From Paracoccaceae bacterium (GTDB lineage Bacteria > Pseudomonadota > Alphaproteobacteria > Rhodobacterales > Rhodobacteraceae): a stretch of DNA of 64,000 nt. Of this stretch, positions 32,611 to 41,703 are shown piece after piece (position 1 is the first letter of the stretch; every line of letters begins with the position of its first letter). Below the pieces are notes generated by a model, which was given only the letters and a program-made list of their open reading frames with translations, ran no database searches and had not been told where the DNA came from. Location of the stretch: positions 1-64,000 of the forward strand of contig JAIOYF010000016.1 in NCBI GenBank assembly GCA_021741245.1. Reading direction: 5' to 3'. The position numbers and the translations under genes were made by a program.

Positions 32611-33617
32611 GAACGCGGACTTCATGTGATAGGCACTCGACCGCACCTCGCGCTCGGCCAGTTCTGCCTTCAACAATTGCGACAGCATCGGGACTGCAGC
32701 TTCAAAAGCCGGTGCCCCTTGCTCGATCAGGTCAGTGACGGCTTGGGCCATGCCATACATTTTGAGGCTGCGCAGCATGATGACCACGGCGCCGGCAGCG
32801 GGATCATGACGCATGGCGGCCTCCGGCAATCTGGGCGCGCAGACCATCATAACGTACGACATTGGCCTTGGGTTCACGATGCAGGGCCAGCGCCTGTGGG
32901 GTATCCAGTGGCGGCCCACCGATCACCTTGCCGTCGACCAGCCGGTGCAGCAGGTTCAGGACATGGGTCTTGGTCGGCACGCCCTCGGTCAGTGCCAGCT
33001 CCACCGCGGTCAGCACAGCCTGTTCGTCATGCTGCAGCACGAGGGCGAGGATATCAACCATTTCCCTGTCACCGCCGGGCTTGCGCAGCATGTGATCCTG
33101 CAACTGTCTGAACGCAGGCGGTAATTCCAGGAAGGGTGCGCCGTTGCGAAGGGCTCCGGGCTTTCTCTGCACGACCGCCAGATAATGCCGCCAGTCGTAA
33201 ATCGTCTTCGGCGGCAGCTTGTGACTGCGCTGGATCACGCGGGTATGTTCGCACAGGATGTTGCCTTCTGCCGCCACGACCAGCCGGTCAGGATAAATCC
33301 GCAGGCTGACGGGTCGGTTCGCAAATGACGCCGGAACACTGTAGCGATTGCGCTCAAAGCTGATCAGACAAGTCGGCGAGACGCGCTTGCTCAGTTCGAC
33401 AAAGCCATCAAAGGCGACTGGCAGCGGCATCAAGGCCGCTTGTTCCTCGGCCCAGACATCGGCGATTGTGCCAGAAAGTTTGCCGTGGGCGGTCTCGCGC
33501 CATAGCTCAATGCATCGCCGTTCCAGCCAGGCATTCAGCGCGGCAAGGTCGGGAAAGTCCGGCATTCTTTGCAACATCTGATGGCGGGAATCCCGGACAT
33601 TCTTCTCAACTTGCCCC

Positions 33618-33660
33618 CCTCGCCAGCGGTCTCGAACCGATGGCGACTCGCTGGCTCGAC
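33618..33660. repeat. Palindromic micro-insertion, family A copy 1
   Basis: Stem CGCCAGCGGT / ACCGATGGCG (33622-33646, loop CTCGA, one mismatch), followed by a partial repeat of the arm and TCGAC. It interrupts istA within the CNPAAGW...GQVEKNV region. Confidence 0.7.
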
Positions 33661-33712
33661 CCAACCCGCCGCCGGATTGCAAAACTCGGGCTCGTAGACA
33701 TAATGGTTCGTC

Positions 33713-33752
33713 CCTCTCGGCAGCATGCTGTGCATGCGCCTGCCGGGCAATG
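33713..33752. repeat. Palindromic micro-insertion, family C copy 2
   Basis: CCTCTCGGCA-GCATGC-TGT-GCATGC-GCCTGCCGGGCA: same end sequences (CCTCTCG and TGCCGGGCA) as family C copy 1 with a different stem. It interrupts istA after RFLAM and before TNHYVYEP. Confidence 0.65.
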
Positions 33753-34361
33753 CATGGCGAGGAAGCGCATGTTGATCTGGCGCTCCTTGCCACGGCCGAC
33801 ACGATCCACCGCCGTCTTCATGTTATCGTAGATGCCACGCTCCGGGACACCGCCGAAGACCCGGAATGCGTGCCAGTGGGCATCGAACATCGAAGCCATC
33901 GCGGCGCCATCGGTCCGAGCCCGATGGCTGAGGTCGTGGGTCTGCAATGGATAGGCCCGAAGCAGAAAAGCCCGACTGTGCGACAGCTTGATATGCGCCA
34001 TCTGCAGCTTGGTGCGTTCGCCGCCCAGAACCGCAAAATCCTCGCTCCAGTCAAACTGGAAGGCTTCGCCGGGGTCAAAATGCAACGGCACAAAGGTCCC
34101 GCGCCCTGTCGTCTGCTGTTCGCGCTGCCGATCGGCACGCCACCGTCGTGCAAACGCCGCGACCCGGGCATAAGAGCCGGTGAAGCCAAGCGCCACGAGA
34201 TCGGCGTGCAACTGCTTCATCGTCCGCCGCTGCTTGCGCGACTTCCCGGCCTCGGTCTTCAGCCAGCCCGCCAACTTATCAGCAAAGGGGTCAATCTTGC
34301 TTTGACGTTCCGGTGTCGCGAACTTTGGCTCGATCGTGTTCGCCGCCAGATGCTTGGTCAC

Positions 34362-34405
34362 GCCTCAGCCATTGGTCTCGAACCAATGGCGTCCAATGGC
34401 TTCGA
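34362..34405. repeat. Palindromic micro-insertion, family A copy 2
   Basis: Perfect 9-bp stem GCCATTGGT / ACCAATGGC (34368-34390, loop CTCGA), then CCAATGGC repeated and TTCGA. Aligned with copy 1 it shares GGTCTCGAACC, GGCG and TCGA. It interrupts istA near the end of its helix-turn-helix. Confidence 0.7.
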
Positions 34406-34784
34406 TCCGTGACACGCCCGTCAGCCGTGCAATCTCGCGGATCGACAGCTTCTGCCGCTTATGCATCCGACGAATGATGTTCAATAGTCCCATGTGGATC
34501 ACTCCCTTGCCCCCGCCGCTCACAGCTTCGGGGAAAGGTTCACATGGCTCAGTTCTGGGTGAAAATTATGCGCCTAACCGGCTCAGTTCTGGGTGAAAAT
34601 TAACACCCCCGAAACAAAAATACTAAATTATTACAATGCCATACGCCCCGCCTCGCCGCGGGACCCACGCACGCCCGCCACCCAAGTCAACCGACATCGC
34701 ATGTGCAAAAGTGGTTTTGTCAGACCCAAATCGCAGGAGCCTTCCGTCCCGCAATGTGCACTGGTGGCCTTGCAGCTTGCCTCA

Positions 34785-35543
34785 TCACTTTGGCGGCAGG
34801 CGCAGGCCGCCGTCCAGACGGATCACCTCGGCGTTCAGGTAGGCGTTTGTCAGACACAGGATCACCACCTCGGCAAATTCGGCAGGATCGCCCAGACGGT
34901 TGGGAAACGGGACCGAGGCGGCGATGCCTTGCTGCACATCGGCGGGAAGTTCGGCCAGAAGCGGGGTCAGAAAGATGCCCGGGGCGACAGTGTTCACCCG
35001 GATACCAAAGCGCGCAAGTTCCCGCGCGGCGGGCAGGGCCAACGCCACGATGCCACCCTTGGAGGCGGCATAGGCGGCCTGTCCGATCTGGCCGTCAAAG
35101 GCCGCGACCGAGGCCGTGTTGACGATGGCACCACGCGCGCCATCCGCGTCGGGCTTATTGCCCTGCATCCGTGCGGCGGCAAGGCGCAGCATGTTGAAGG
35201 TGCCGATCAAGTTGACGCGAATGGGTTTTTCGAACGCGTCCAATGCCATCGGGCCATCGCGCCCTACGATGCGAGAGGCCCCGCCGATGCCCGCGCAATT
35301 GACCAGAGCGCGCAGCGGGCCCATGGCCGCGATCGCGCTGTCCAAGGATGTGCCTGCGGACTCATCCGTGACATCCAGCGTCAGAGCATGACCGCCGATC
35401 TGCCCCGCAACACGGGCGGCCCCATCGGGGTTGCGGTCAATCACAGTGACCTTTGCCCCCGCGGCAGCAAGCGCGCGCGCCACGGCCTCACCCAGACCAG
35501 AACCGCCGCCCGTTACGGCCACATGCGCATCTGCAAGGATCAT
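34785..35543 (-). CDS. Short-chain dehydrogenase, type-II 3-hydroxyacyl-CoA dehydrogenase-like
   Basis: A 252-residue SDR with the cofactor motif TGGGSGLGEAVARAL, NCAGIGG, and the catalytic Ser-Tyr-Lys (NTASVAAFDGQIGQAAYAASKGG). Overall it resembles HSD10/FadB2x-type 3-hydroxyacyl-CoA dehydrogenases. Its ATG at 35543 overlaps the stop of the CoA-ligase gene (ATGA), with AAGGGG upstream, so both are one operon. It likely oxidises the beta-hydroxyacyl-CoA made by the hydratase encoded divergently, in a beta-oxidative route for phenylpropanoid side chains. Confidence 0.85.
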   Translation of the reverse strand: MILADAHVAVTGGGSGLGEAVARALAAAGAKVTVIDRNPDGAARVAGQIGGHALTLDVTDESAGTSLDSAIAAMGPLRALVNCAGIGGASRIVGRDGPMALDAFEKPIRVNLIGTFNMLRLAAARMQGNKPDADGARGAIVNTASVAAFDGQIGQAAYAASKGGIVALALPAARELARFGIRVNTVAPGIFLTPLLAELPADVQQGIAASVPFPNRLGDPAEFAEVVILCLTNAYLNAEVIRLDGGLRLPPK

Positions 35544-37396
35544 CTCCACATCCCCTTCGGCTCCGCCACGATCACGACAGAGTCATTGGACCACAGCGAG
35601 GCCACAAGATCGGCCCGTTCGCGCAAAACGGCGCGCTGGTTGACGGAGCCTTTGTCGGTCACCTCGCCCTTTTCAAAGCTGAGCGGGGTTTCCAGCAAGA
35701 TGGCCGCCACCACGCGTGAGGCGCTGCCGGTGGCGGCGTGGGCATGGGCCGTCAACCGTTCGGCAAGGGCGGCGCGCACGGCCGGATGGGCCAGGATCTG
35801 TGCAGGTGTGGCCGCTGGCGTGCCTGCAATCTCAAACAGGGCTGTCCAGTTTGGCATCAGCAGGGCGCGCAGGTCGTCACGGTCTTCGCCTGCGATCACG
35901 GCATCCGAGATCAGCCCACCCATCGCGTTCACCAGCGCGGCACGAAGGGCACCCACGGCCACCCATGTGCCTGTTGTAAGCTTGAAATTCTCGGCCAGAC
36001 GCCCGTCAAATATGAACCCAGCCGCCGGGTCGCCGGGGCTGGCATACCGCAGGGCATCGCCCAGTTTGTAAAAACCTTCTTCGTCATAGGCGGCAGCGGT
36101 CAGGGCGGGGTTGCGCCAATAGCCGGGGGTGACCGAGGGGCTTTTGATGCGGGCCTCCAGCTTATCTTGATGGGGCACAAGCTTGAGCGTGACCCCGGTG
36201 GCCGGAAATCCGATATTACCGGGGTGATCCTTTTTATCGGCATAGTAGAGGGCAAATGGTCCGGTTTCTGTGGCCCCAAGGCCCGAGACGATGGGCACCC
36301 CGCCCTGCACCTTGCCTGCGGCCAGCGCCGAGAGACGGTCCCAGACCGGTTGGCCCATTCCCGCACCCGCATACATCAGCATCCGAAGCCTTGAGAAAAA
36401 GCGGTCAGCAAGAGTGTCATCGCGCTCCATGACATCCAGCAAAAACTGATAGCCAATGGGCACGTTGAAATACCATGTTGGTGCCACCTCGCGCAGGGTG
36501 CGGATGGTCTTGCCAATGTCGGCAGGTGTCGGGCGGCCATCGTCGATGTAATAGGTGCCGCCATGGTAAATTGCCATGTTGAACACCTTGTTGCCGCTGG
36601 CGGTATGGTTCCACGGGGCCCAGTCGACCAAAACAGGTGGTTCATCGGCCAGAAAGTCATAGGCGGTGGCCACCATCGCCTGATTTGCGCAAAGCATGCG
36701 CTGCGTTTGGATCACGGCCTTTGGGCTGCCGGTGGTGCCAGAGGTGAACAGGAACTTGGCCACCGTATCTGGCCCAATTGCGGCATGCGCGGCCTCGGCC
36801 TTCGCGGAAAGGGGTGTGGCAAGCAGGTTGTCAAAGGTCAAAACCTCACGCGCGGGGCTGGTGCCGGTTTGGCAGACAAGCACCACATCGGAGGCAAAGA
36901 CGGCATCAATTGCGGGGATGAACTTTTCGGCGTGTTCGACAAAAATCATGCCGGGCGTCAGTTGTTGCGCCACTTGCGCCAGTTTGCTGCGATCATCGCC
37001 CGAAAGGCCATAGGCGGGCGCAAGCGCCGCAGAGGGAATGCCGACATGCTGCGCGCCAAGGGCCATAAGGGCATGAGACAGGCTATTACCCGACAGGATC
37101 AGCAGGGGGCGTTCGGCTGAAAGCCCATGGGCCAGCAAAGCGGACCCTATCGCCCGGATTGCCGTAGCCCCCTTGCCATAGCTGACGCGGACCCATTCGC
37201 CATCCGCGCCGCGTTCGGCCATCCAAATGCGGTCAGGGTCTTGCGCGGCCCAGTGCATGAACCGTTCGGTCATGCAGCGGGGGTAGGCGGACAGGGCGGC
37301 TTCTTGCCGGATGATGGTCGTGCCATCAGGACGGGTTTCGCTGTGCAGTCGCACGGCGTGTGTGCCCTCCGCCTGCGTGGCATAACCTTCCCTCAT
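35540..37396 (-). CDS. Feruloyl-CoA synthase-type acyl-CoA ligase
   Basis: A 618-residue ANL-superfamily ligase with the AMP-binding loop FLFTSGTTGSPKAVIQTQRML, the WAPWNHTASGNKVFNMAIYHGGTYYIDDG segment characteristic of feruloyl-CoA synthases, GLGATETGPFALYY, and the hinge FKLTTGTWVAVGALRAALV. The C-terminus carries the catalytic-lysine equivalent region SFEKGEVTDKGSVNQRAVL. It activates ferulate or related hydroxycinnamates with CoA and ATP. The start at 37396 (GGGGAGGGGGC upstream) is preferred over an earlier in-frame codon at 37423. Confidence 0.85.
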   Translation of the reverse strand: MREGYATQAEGTHAVRLHSETRPDGTTIIRQEAALSAYPRCMTERFMHWAAQDPDRIWMAERGADGEWVRVSYGKGATAIRAIGSALLAHGLSAERPLLILSGNSLSHALMALGAQHVGIPSAALAPAYGLSGDDRSKLAQVAQQLTPGMIFVEHAEKFIPAIDAVFASDVVLVCQTGTSPAREVLTFDNLLATPLSAKAEAAHAAIGPDTVAKFLFTSGTTGSPKAVIQTQRMLCANQAMVATAYDFLADEPPVLVDWAPWNHTASGNKVFNMAIYHGGTYYIDDGRPTPADIGKTIRTLREVAPTWYFNVPIGYQFLLDVMERDDTLADRFFSRLRMLMYAGAGMGQPVWDRLSALAAGKVQGGVPIVSGLGATETGPFALYYADKKDHPGNIGFPATGVTLKLVPHQDKLEARIKSPSVTPGYWRNPALTAAAYDEEGFYKLGDALRYASPGDPAAGFIFDGRLAENFKLTTGTWVAVGALRAALVNAMGGLISDAVIAGEDRDDLRALLMPNWTALFEIAGTPAATPAQILAHPAVRAALAERLTAHAHAATGSASRVVAAILLETPLSFEKGEVTDKGSVNQRAVLRERADLVASLWSNDSVVIVAEPKGMWR

Positions 37397-37435
37397 GCCC
37401 CCTCCCCGGTGACGCTTGGCCATGGCAAAATGGCA

Positions 37436-37452
37436 TATAGTTATTGGCTATA
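37436..37452. promoter_or_regulatory. Candidate operator between the divergent hydroxycinnamate genes
   Basis: TATAG-N7-CTATA dyad, 40 nt upstream of the ligase start and 113 nt upstream of the hydratase start. MarR-family repressors commonly control such genes through AT-rich dyads, but no regulator gene is in this cluster. The 168-nt region also has AT-rich promoter-like sequence (TTTACA near 37490). Confidence 0.35.
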
Positions 37453-37564
37453 ACGGTAGGGCGAGGCGTGTTGTATCGCAAGAGATGTTTACAAAATAAT
37501 GTTTATATACCATAACAATTGGGTTGGCCGAGTGTAGGCCACGAATGCCGGACAGGAGTGCACA

Positions 37565-38353
37565 ATGGACGGACCTATCGACCAGTTGGTCACCTATGAC
37601 CTTCGCGATGGAATCGCCCTGATCGGGCTGAACCGCCCCGCCAAACGCAACGCGATCAGTGACCGGGTTGTCGAGGCCTTGCACCTTGCCGTTGAGACGG
37701 CGCAAGTTGAGGCCAAGGCCGCCGTCATCTATGGCGAAGGCAAGCATTTCTGCGCAGGGCTTGACCTTGCTGAACATGTTGAAAAGTCGCTGATCGCCGC
37801 CGTTCAAGGCTCCCGGCGTTGGCACAAGGTTTTTGAAGGCGTTGAACGCGGTGGCATCCCATTTGTGGTGGCTTTACAAGGTGCGGTCGTGGGTGGCGGG
37901 TTTGAGCTGGCAGCGGCGGCGCATGTGCGCGTGGCCGAAGAGAGTGCCTTCTTCGCCCTGCCCGAAGGCACACGCGGCATCTTTGTGGGCGGCGGTGGAT
38001 CGGTGCGGATTGCACGGCTGATCGGGTCGCAGCGCGTGACCGATATGATGCTGACCGGGCGCACGGTATCGCCTGTTCAGATGGAACAATGGGGCGGCGT
38101 GAGCTACGTCGTGCCCGAGGGAGAGGCGCTGGCCAAAGCGATTGAACTGGCACAGGCGGCTGCGCAGAATGCGCCGATGTCGAACTATGCCATCCTCAAC
38201 GCCCTGCCGCGCATCCGCGACATGTCGTCCGAAGATGGGCTGTTCGTGGAATCGCTGATGTCCGCGCTGACCAGCGCCACACCCGAGGCAGCCGAACGGC
38301 TGCGCGATTTCCTTGAAAAGCGCACCGCAAAACTGGCAGCACCCAAGGACTGA
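37565..38353 (+). CDS. Enoyl-CoA hydratase/isomerase (crotonase) family protein
   Basis: A 262-residue crotonase-fold enzyme. Oxyanion-hole segments are GKHFCAGLDL and GAVVGGGFELAAAAHVRVAEESAFFALPEGTRGIFVGGGG. It is divergent from the feruloyl-CoA ligase, so it should act on hydroxycinnamoyl-CoA, either as hydratase (then the SDR oxidises the product) or as hydratase/lyase releasing the aldehyde. The PEGTRGIFVGGGG stretch is seen in a crotonase group often found in aromatic catabolic clusters. A good ribosome site (CAGGAG) precedes the ATG. Confidence 0.85.
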   Translation: MDGPIDQLVTYDLRDGIALIGLNRPAKRNAISDRVVEALHLAVETAQVEAKAAVIYGEGKHFCAGLDLAEHVEKSLIAAVQGSRRWHKVFEGVERGGIPFVVALQGAVVGGGFELAAAAHVRVAEESAFFALPEGTRGIFVGGGGSVRIARLIGSQRVTDMMLTGRTVSPVQMEQWGGVSYVVPEGEALAKAIELAQAAAQNAPMSNYAILNALPRIRDMSSEDGLFVESLMSALTSATPEAAERLRDFLEKRTAKLAAPKD

Positions 38354-39234
38354 TGGCCATGAACCTTGACGAGATCATCGCTATCGACTTCCACACCCAT
38401 GCCGAAGAGCCGTGCAATTGCCAACGCGACGACGGATATAACGAATTTCAGGCCGGGATGGCCGCCTATTTCCGCAATCCCGCAGGCGTGGACGGCATGT
38501 TGCCAACCGTGCCACAGACAGCCGCCTATTACCGCGAACGCAAGATTGCAGCGGTGATCTTTGGCGTCGATGCCGAGCGCGAGACGGGGTTCTATCGCCA
38601 CTCCAACGAGGAAATCGCCCGCCATGCCGCTGAAAACAGCGATATCCTGATCCCCTTTGCCAGCATTGACCCTGCCAAGGGCAAACTTGGCGCGCGCGAG
38701 GCCCGGCGATTGGTCCGAGAGTTTGGTGTAAAGGGGTTCAAGTTTCATCCGACGATGCAGGGATTTTTCCCCAATGATCGGATGGCCTATCCGCTTTATG
38801 AGGCGATTGCCGAAGAAGGCGCGATTGCGCTGTTTCACACCGGGCAAACCGGGGTCGGATCGGGCATGCGGGGCGGCATGGGGATGCGTCTGAAATACTC
38901 AAACCCCATTCATGTCGATGATGTAGCGGTAGATTTTCCCGATATGACCATCGTTCTGGCGCACCCTTCCTTTCCTTGGACCGAAGAGGGGCTGGCCGTG
39001 GCCCAGCACAAACCGAATGTTTACATCGACATGTCGGGCTGGTCGCCCAAGTATTTCCCACAGATCTTTGTGCATTACGCCAATACGATCCTGAAGAAAA
39101 AGATGCTGTTCGGGTCGGACTGGCCCGCCATTACGCCGGATCGTTGGTTGAAGGATTTCGCCGACTTGCCAATCCGTGATGAGGTGCGGCCGCTGATCCT
39201 CAAGGAAAACGCACGGCGCATACTAAAGCTGTAG
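38353..39234 (+). CDS. Amidohydrolase-family (ACMSD-like) metal-dependent hydrolase/decarboxylase
   Basis: A 293-residue TIM-barrel amidohydrolase. Metal-site elements are DFHTH near residue 11, GFKFHPTMQGFFPND, IALFHTGQTG, VLAHPSFPW and LFGSDWPAI. It belongs to the group with aminocarboxymuconate semialdehyde decarboxylase and gamma-resorcylate decarboxylase, many of which act on aromatic acids. Its start overlaps the crotonase stop by 1 nt, so the two are co-translated and it probably serves the same aromatic pathway. The actual reaction cannot be decided from sequence. Confidence 0.8.
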   Translation: MAMNLDEIIAIDFHTHAEEPCNCQRDDGYNEFQAGMAAYFRNPAGVDGMLPTVPQTAAYYRERKIAAVIFGVDAERETGFYRHSNEEIARHAAENSDILIPFASIDPAKGKLGAREARRLVREFGVKGFKFHPTMQGFFPNDRMAYPLYEAIAEEGAIALFHTGQTGVGSGMRGGMGMRLKYSNPIHVDDVAVDFPDMTIVLAHPSFPWTEEGLAVAQHKPNVYIDMSGWSPKYFPQIFVHYANTILKKKMLFGSDWPAITPDRWLKDFADLPIRDEVRPLILKENARRILKL

Positions 39235-39265
39235 GGGCGCCAGAACCCGTTTCTTGTCGCGACTC

Positions 39266-40477
39266 TTACGGGACTTGGCTGTGGCGCAGCCAATCCGTGT
39301 CGAACTCCAGCCGCGCGCAGCCCGCGAAATCGGCCAGACGTGACAGCTCCGCCTCCAGCCCCGCAAGCCGCGCCTTGCCCATCTTGACGCCGCGTTCGGG
39401 CCAGAACCCCCGCACGCGCAAACAACCCTCGGCCCGCCAAGCCTTGCAATCCAGCCGCCCGATCAGCTGCGACCCCTCAAGCACAGGGAACACGTAGTAG
39501 CCAAATTGGCGCTGCTTTTCGGGAACGAAAACCTCGATCCGGTAGTGAAAGCCAAACAGACGTTCGACCCTGTCACGATCCCGCAAGGCGGGATCAAAGG
39601 GGGAAAGGATGCGAACGCGGGCAGGGGGCGCAGGCACGTCTTGAAGATTTGCATAGGTTTCTGGCCGGGTCAGGGCCGGGCTCTGCGTGCCATCTGCCTC
39701 GGTCACCATGACCTTTAGCAATCGCCCGACGGCAATCTGCCCCTCGGCCCAAGCCAGTGCCGTCTTCTTGTCGACGGCATACCAATATTTTGCGATTTCC
39801 GAGGCTGTCGCAAAGCCAAGTCGATCCAAGGCCGATGAACAGGCCCACTCTATCAAAGCCTCATGCCCCACCTCGGTGTGGTAAATGCCCGAGGGGACGA
39901 CGTTTTCAGTCAGATCATAAACCTTGCGAAAGCCATCGCGGCGGGTGACGGCGATCTGCCCGGTGCGCCACAGCCACTCCAGCGCGGTTTTGCTGGGGTG
40001 CCAATCCCACCAACCGCCTTTGCCCCGCGCCTCGCCCTCGCCCACGTCAGAGGAGCTGACAGGGCCATCGCGGGCGATCCGGTTCAGAATGGTGTCAAAC
40101 TGCGCCTCATATCCATCACGGAACCAGCGTTTCCAATTTCCATGCAGCCGTTCGGTGTCACTGGCGAAGCGGTACTTCCAATAGGGGAAAAGTGACATGG
40201 GCAGGATGGAGGCGTCGTGCGTCCAATGTTCGAACAAGGCGCGGTCCTGTTCGAGCAAGGATTTAAGGGCAGGCGGGCGATAGCCCTGTCTGCGCGCCCA
40301 CAGGATCATGTGATGGGCGCGCTCAACCGTGTTGATGCTGTCGACCTGAACAAACCCGATGCTGTCGATCAGGGCGGCCAGACCGTTGCCGGTAGAAGCC
40401 CCTTTTGGCATCGCGGCCAAGGCGTGGCGATGCAAAAACAGACGGCGCGCTTCGGCATTGGATAACACTGGGGTCAT
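39266..40477 (-). CDS. YcaQ/AlkZ-like DNA glycosylase
   Basis: A 403-residue winged-helix protein of the YcaQ (HTH_42) family. It has FVQVDSINTVERAHHMILW, with the QxD catalytic motif (Gln-Val-Asp) used to unhook interstrand crosslinks, and LSPFDPALRDRDRVERLFGFHYRIEVF. YcaQ enzymes excise N7-alkylguanine and crosslinked lesions. The start at 40477 gives the normal family N-terminus; an upstream in-frame codon at 40528 would add 17 residues. No operon partner is evident. Confidence 0.85.
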   Translation of the reverse strand: MTPVLSNAEARRLFLHRHALAAMPKGASTGNGLAALIDSIGFVQVDSINTVERAHHMILWARRQGYRPPALKSLLEQDRALFEHWTHDASILPMSLFPYWKYRFASDTERLHGNWKRWFRDGYEAQFDTILNRIARDGPVSSSDVGEGEARGKGGWWDWHPSKTALEWLWRTGQIAVTRRDGFRKVYDLTENVVPSGIYHTEVGHEALIEWACSSALDRLGFATASEIAKYWYAVDKKTALAWAEGQIAVGRLLKVMVTEADGTQSPALTRPETYANLQDVPAPPARVRILSPFDPALRDRDRVERLFGFHYRIEVFVPEKQRQFGYYVFPVLEGSQLIGRLDCKAWRAEGCLRVRGFWPERGVKMGKARLAGLEAELSRLADFAGCARLEFDTDWLRHSQVP

Positions 40478-40528
40478 AGCCCCATCCGACGATGGCACGG
40501 CCCGGAAATCAATCCGAATGTTGCGCAA

Positions 40529-41563
40529 TCAGGCGCGCAGCATCCGGGCGTCGCGGAATGACAACAGGCGTTTGCTGCCCTCATCCCACAGGTGCAACCG
40601 CGCGCAATTCAGGCTTTCGCGCAGCGTCAGAACCTGAGCCTCGGCCAGCACGGGATAGTCGTGCAAGATTTCCGAAAGGCGGTAGAACGGAATGCGGCTG
40701 TACAGGTGGTGTACATGATGCACACCAATATTGGCAGTCATCCAGCGCAGAGGCTGCGGAAGTTTATAATGCGAGCTGCCCAAGAGGGCCGCATCATGCA
40801 TCTGCCAGTCAACCTCACGGCCCCAGTAGGTTTCCTCAAACTGATGCTGCACAAAGAACAGCCAGACCCCGATTGTCGCGGCGACAATCGTTGTCGGCAA
40901 GAAGATCAGAAAAATTGGCGCAAGACCGCCTGCCAGATACACACCAAACAACAATGCGGCCAAGACTATGTTGGTGCCCATGGCCGAAAGCCAATAGCGC
41001 CATCCTGCATTCATCAGGCCAACAGGCAAACGGTATTCGACCATGAACAGATAGGTCGGCCCAAGGACAAACATGACCAGAGGGCTGCGATAGAGGCGGT
41101 ATTTCAGCCGGCCCATAAAGCTGCGCTCTTGATACTCGGCCACCGTAAGGGTCACCACATCGCCAATGCCACGACGGTCAAGGTTGCCTGCATGAGCATG
41201 GTGGATCGAGTGATTGCGGCGCCAGACATCATAGGGTGTCAGCGTCAGCACCCCCAGCGCCCTGCCCAGCCAGTCATTGACCGCACGGCTTTTGAAGAAC
41301 GCCTGATGCCCGCAGTCATGTTGGATAAGAAACAGACGCACAAGAAACATGCCGTTGAACATCGCAAGACCCAAGGCCAGTGGATAGCTGACCGACAATG
41401 CAAGCCAGGCAAGTACCCAAAGGGCGACGAAGGCCACGCCTGTGACCATCACTTCAAACAGTGACCTTGCAAGGGAGGGATCACGATACTTGGCCAGCAA
41501 CGGCACCCAGACTTTAGCGCTCGCCTTTTCTGCGGCGGCAAGATCGTGAGACATATTGGTCAT
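40529..41563 (-). CDS. Membrane fatty acid desaturase
   Basis: A 344-residue integral-membrane di-iron enzyme with the three histidine boxes HDCGH, HSIHHAH and HHVHH, and four predicted spans. It is of the acyl-lipid/omega desaturase type (fatty acid desaturase superfamily). Substrate and position of the double bond are unknown. The gene stands alone; the 140 nt upstream towards rlmN show nothing specific. Confidence 0.85.
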   Translation of the reverse strand: MTNMSHDLAAAEKASAKVWVPLLAKYRDPSLARSLFEVMVTGVAFVALWVLAWLALSVSYPLALGLAMFNGMFLVRLFLIQHDCGHQAFFKSRAVNDWLGRALGVLTLTPYDVWRRNHSIHHAHAGNLDRRGIGDVVTLTVAEYQERSFMGRLKYRLYRSPLVMFVLGPTYLFMVEYRLPVGLMNAGWRYWLSAMGTNIVLAALLFGVYLAGGLAPIFLIFLPTTIVAATIGVWLFFVQHQFEETYWGREVDWQMHDAALLGSSHYKLPQPLRWMTANIGVHHVHHLYSRIPFYRLSEILHDYPVLAEAQVLTLRESLNCARLHLWDEGSKRLLSFRDARMLRA

Positions 41564-41703
41564 GGAAGTCCTTCAGGGCGGTGTGTCTTTGGGGCAAAAC
41601 CGACAGAACCGAACCCTGCCCATTTCGATGCCCACAAGTGATATGTCTAGTGGGGCGCGTAATCCACTACAATTTGCGCCAATTGGCCTCTTGCGGGGAT
41701 GGG

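Larger units (their letters stand above)
31893..32814 (-). pseudogene. istB: IstB, AAA+ transposition helper, interrupted three times
   Basis: Reading across frames gives a full IstB: MRHDPAAGAVVIMLRSLKM start at 32814, VLI...GGPGTGKTHVATALG (Walker A), [17 protein letters not shown] (Walker B) and the terminal [17 protein letters not shown]. The frame is broken by palindromic insertions at about 32576-32610, 32414-32449 (just before the Walker A GPGTGKT) and 32198-32233 (before Walker B). IstB loads and activates the IstA transposase; this copy cannot make it. Removing the inserts restores family sequence on both sides of each. Confidence 0.8.
32804..34493 (-). pseudogene. istA: IstA, DDE transposase, interrupted three times
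   Basis: The gene starts at ATG 34493 (MGLLNIIRRMHKRQKLSIREI, helix-turn-helix) and resumes after an insertion at 34362-34405 as VTKHLAANTIEPKF. The integrase core (FQFDWSEDFAVLGGER ... GGVPERGIYDNMKTAVDR) is intact until a second insertion at about 33713-33752 and a third at 33618-33660; the remainder (QVEKNVRDSRHQMLQRMPDF to RAQIAGGRHAS) forms a 332-residue open C-terminal frame. Each insertion shifts the frame or adds a stop. It overlaps istB by 11 nt, as normal for IS21. Confidence 0.8.
31821..34605 (-). mobile_element. IS21-family insertion sequence, riddled with palindromic micro-insertions
   Basis: The 2,785-bp element has terminal inverted repeats 31821-31850 and 34576-34605 that match at 29 of 30 positions (TGTTRATTTTCACCC...), with further inner copies of TTTTCACC(C/G)AGAA(C/G)TGAGCC as usual for IS21. 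It encodes istA and istB on the minus strand. Without the six short insertions described below it would be close to 2.5 kb, the normal size. No clear target duplication was seen at the outer borders. It lies between nirK and the hydroxycinnamate cluster. Confidence 0.85.

Noticed and set aside
31821-34605. Target-site duplication flanking the IS21 element
   Set aside because: The bases outside the two terminal repeats (AGAAC on the left, CCCCG on the right) do not match, so no duplication is claimed.
34593-36071. A 492-codon plus-strand open frame opposite the SDR and CoA-ligase genes
   Set aside because: It has no recognisable domain, low-complexity His/Arg/Gln-rich composition, and lies antisense to two clear enzyme genes; it is a high-GC shadow.
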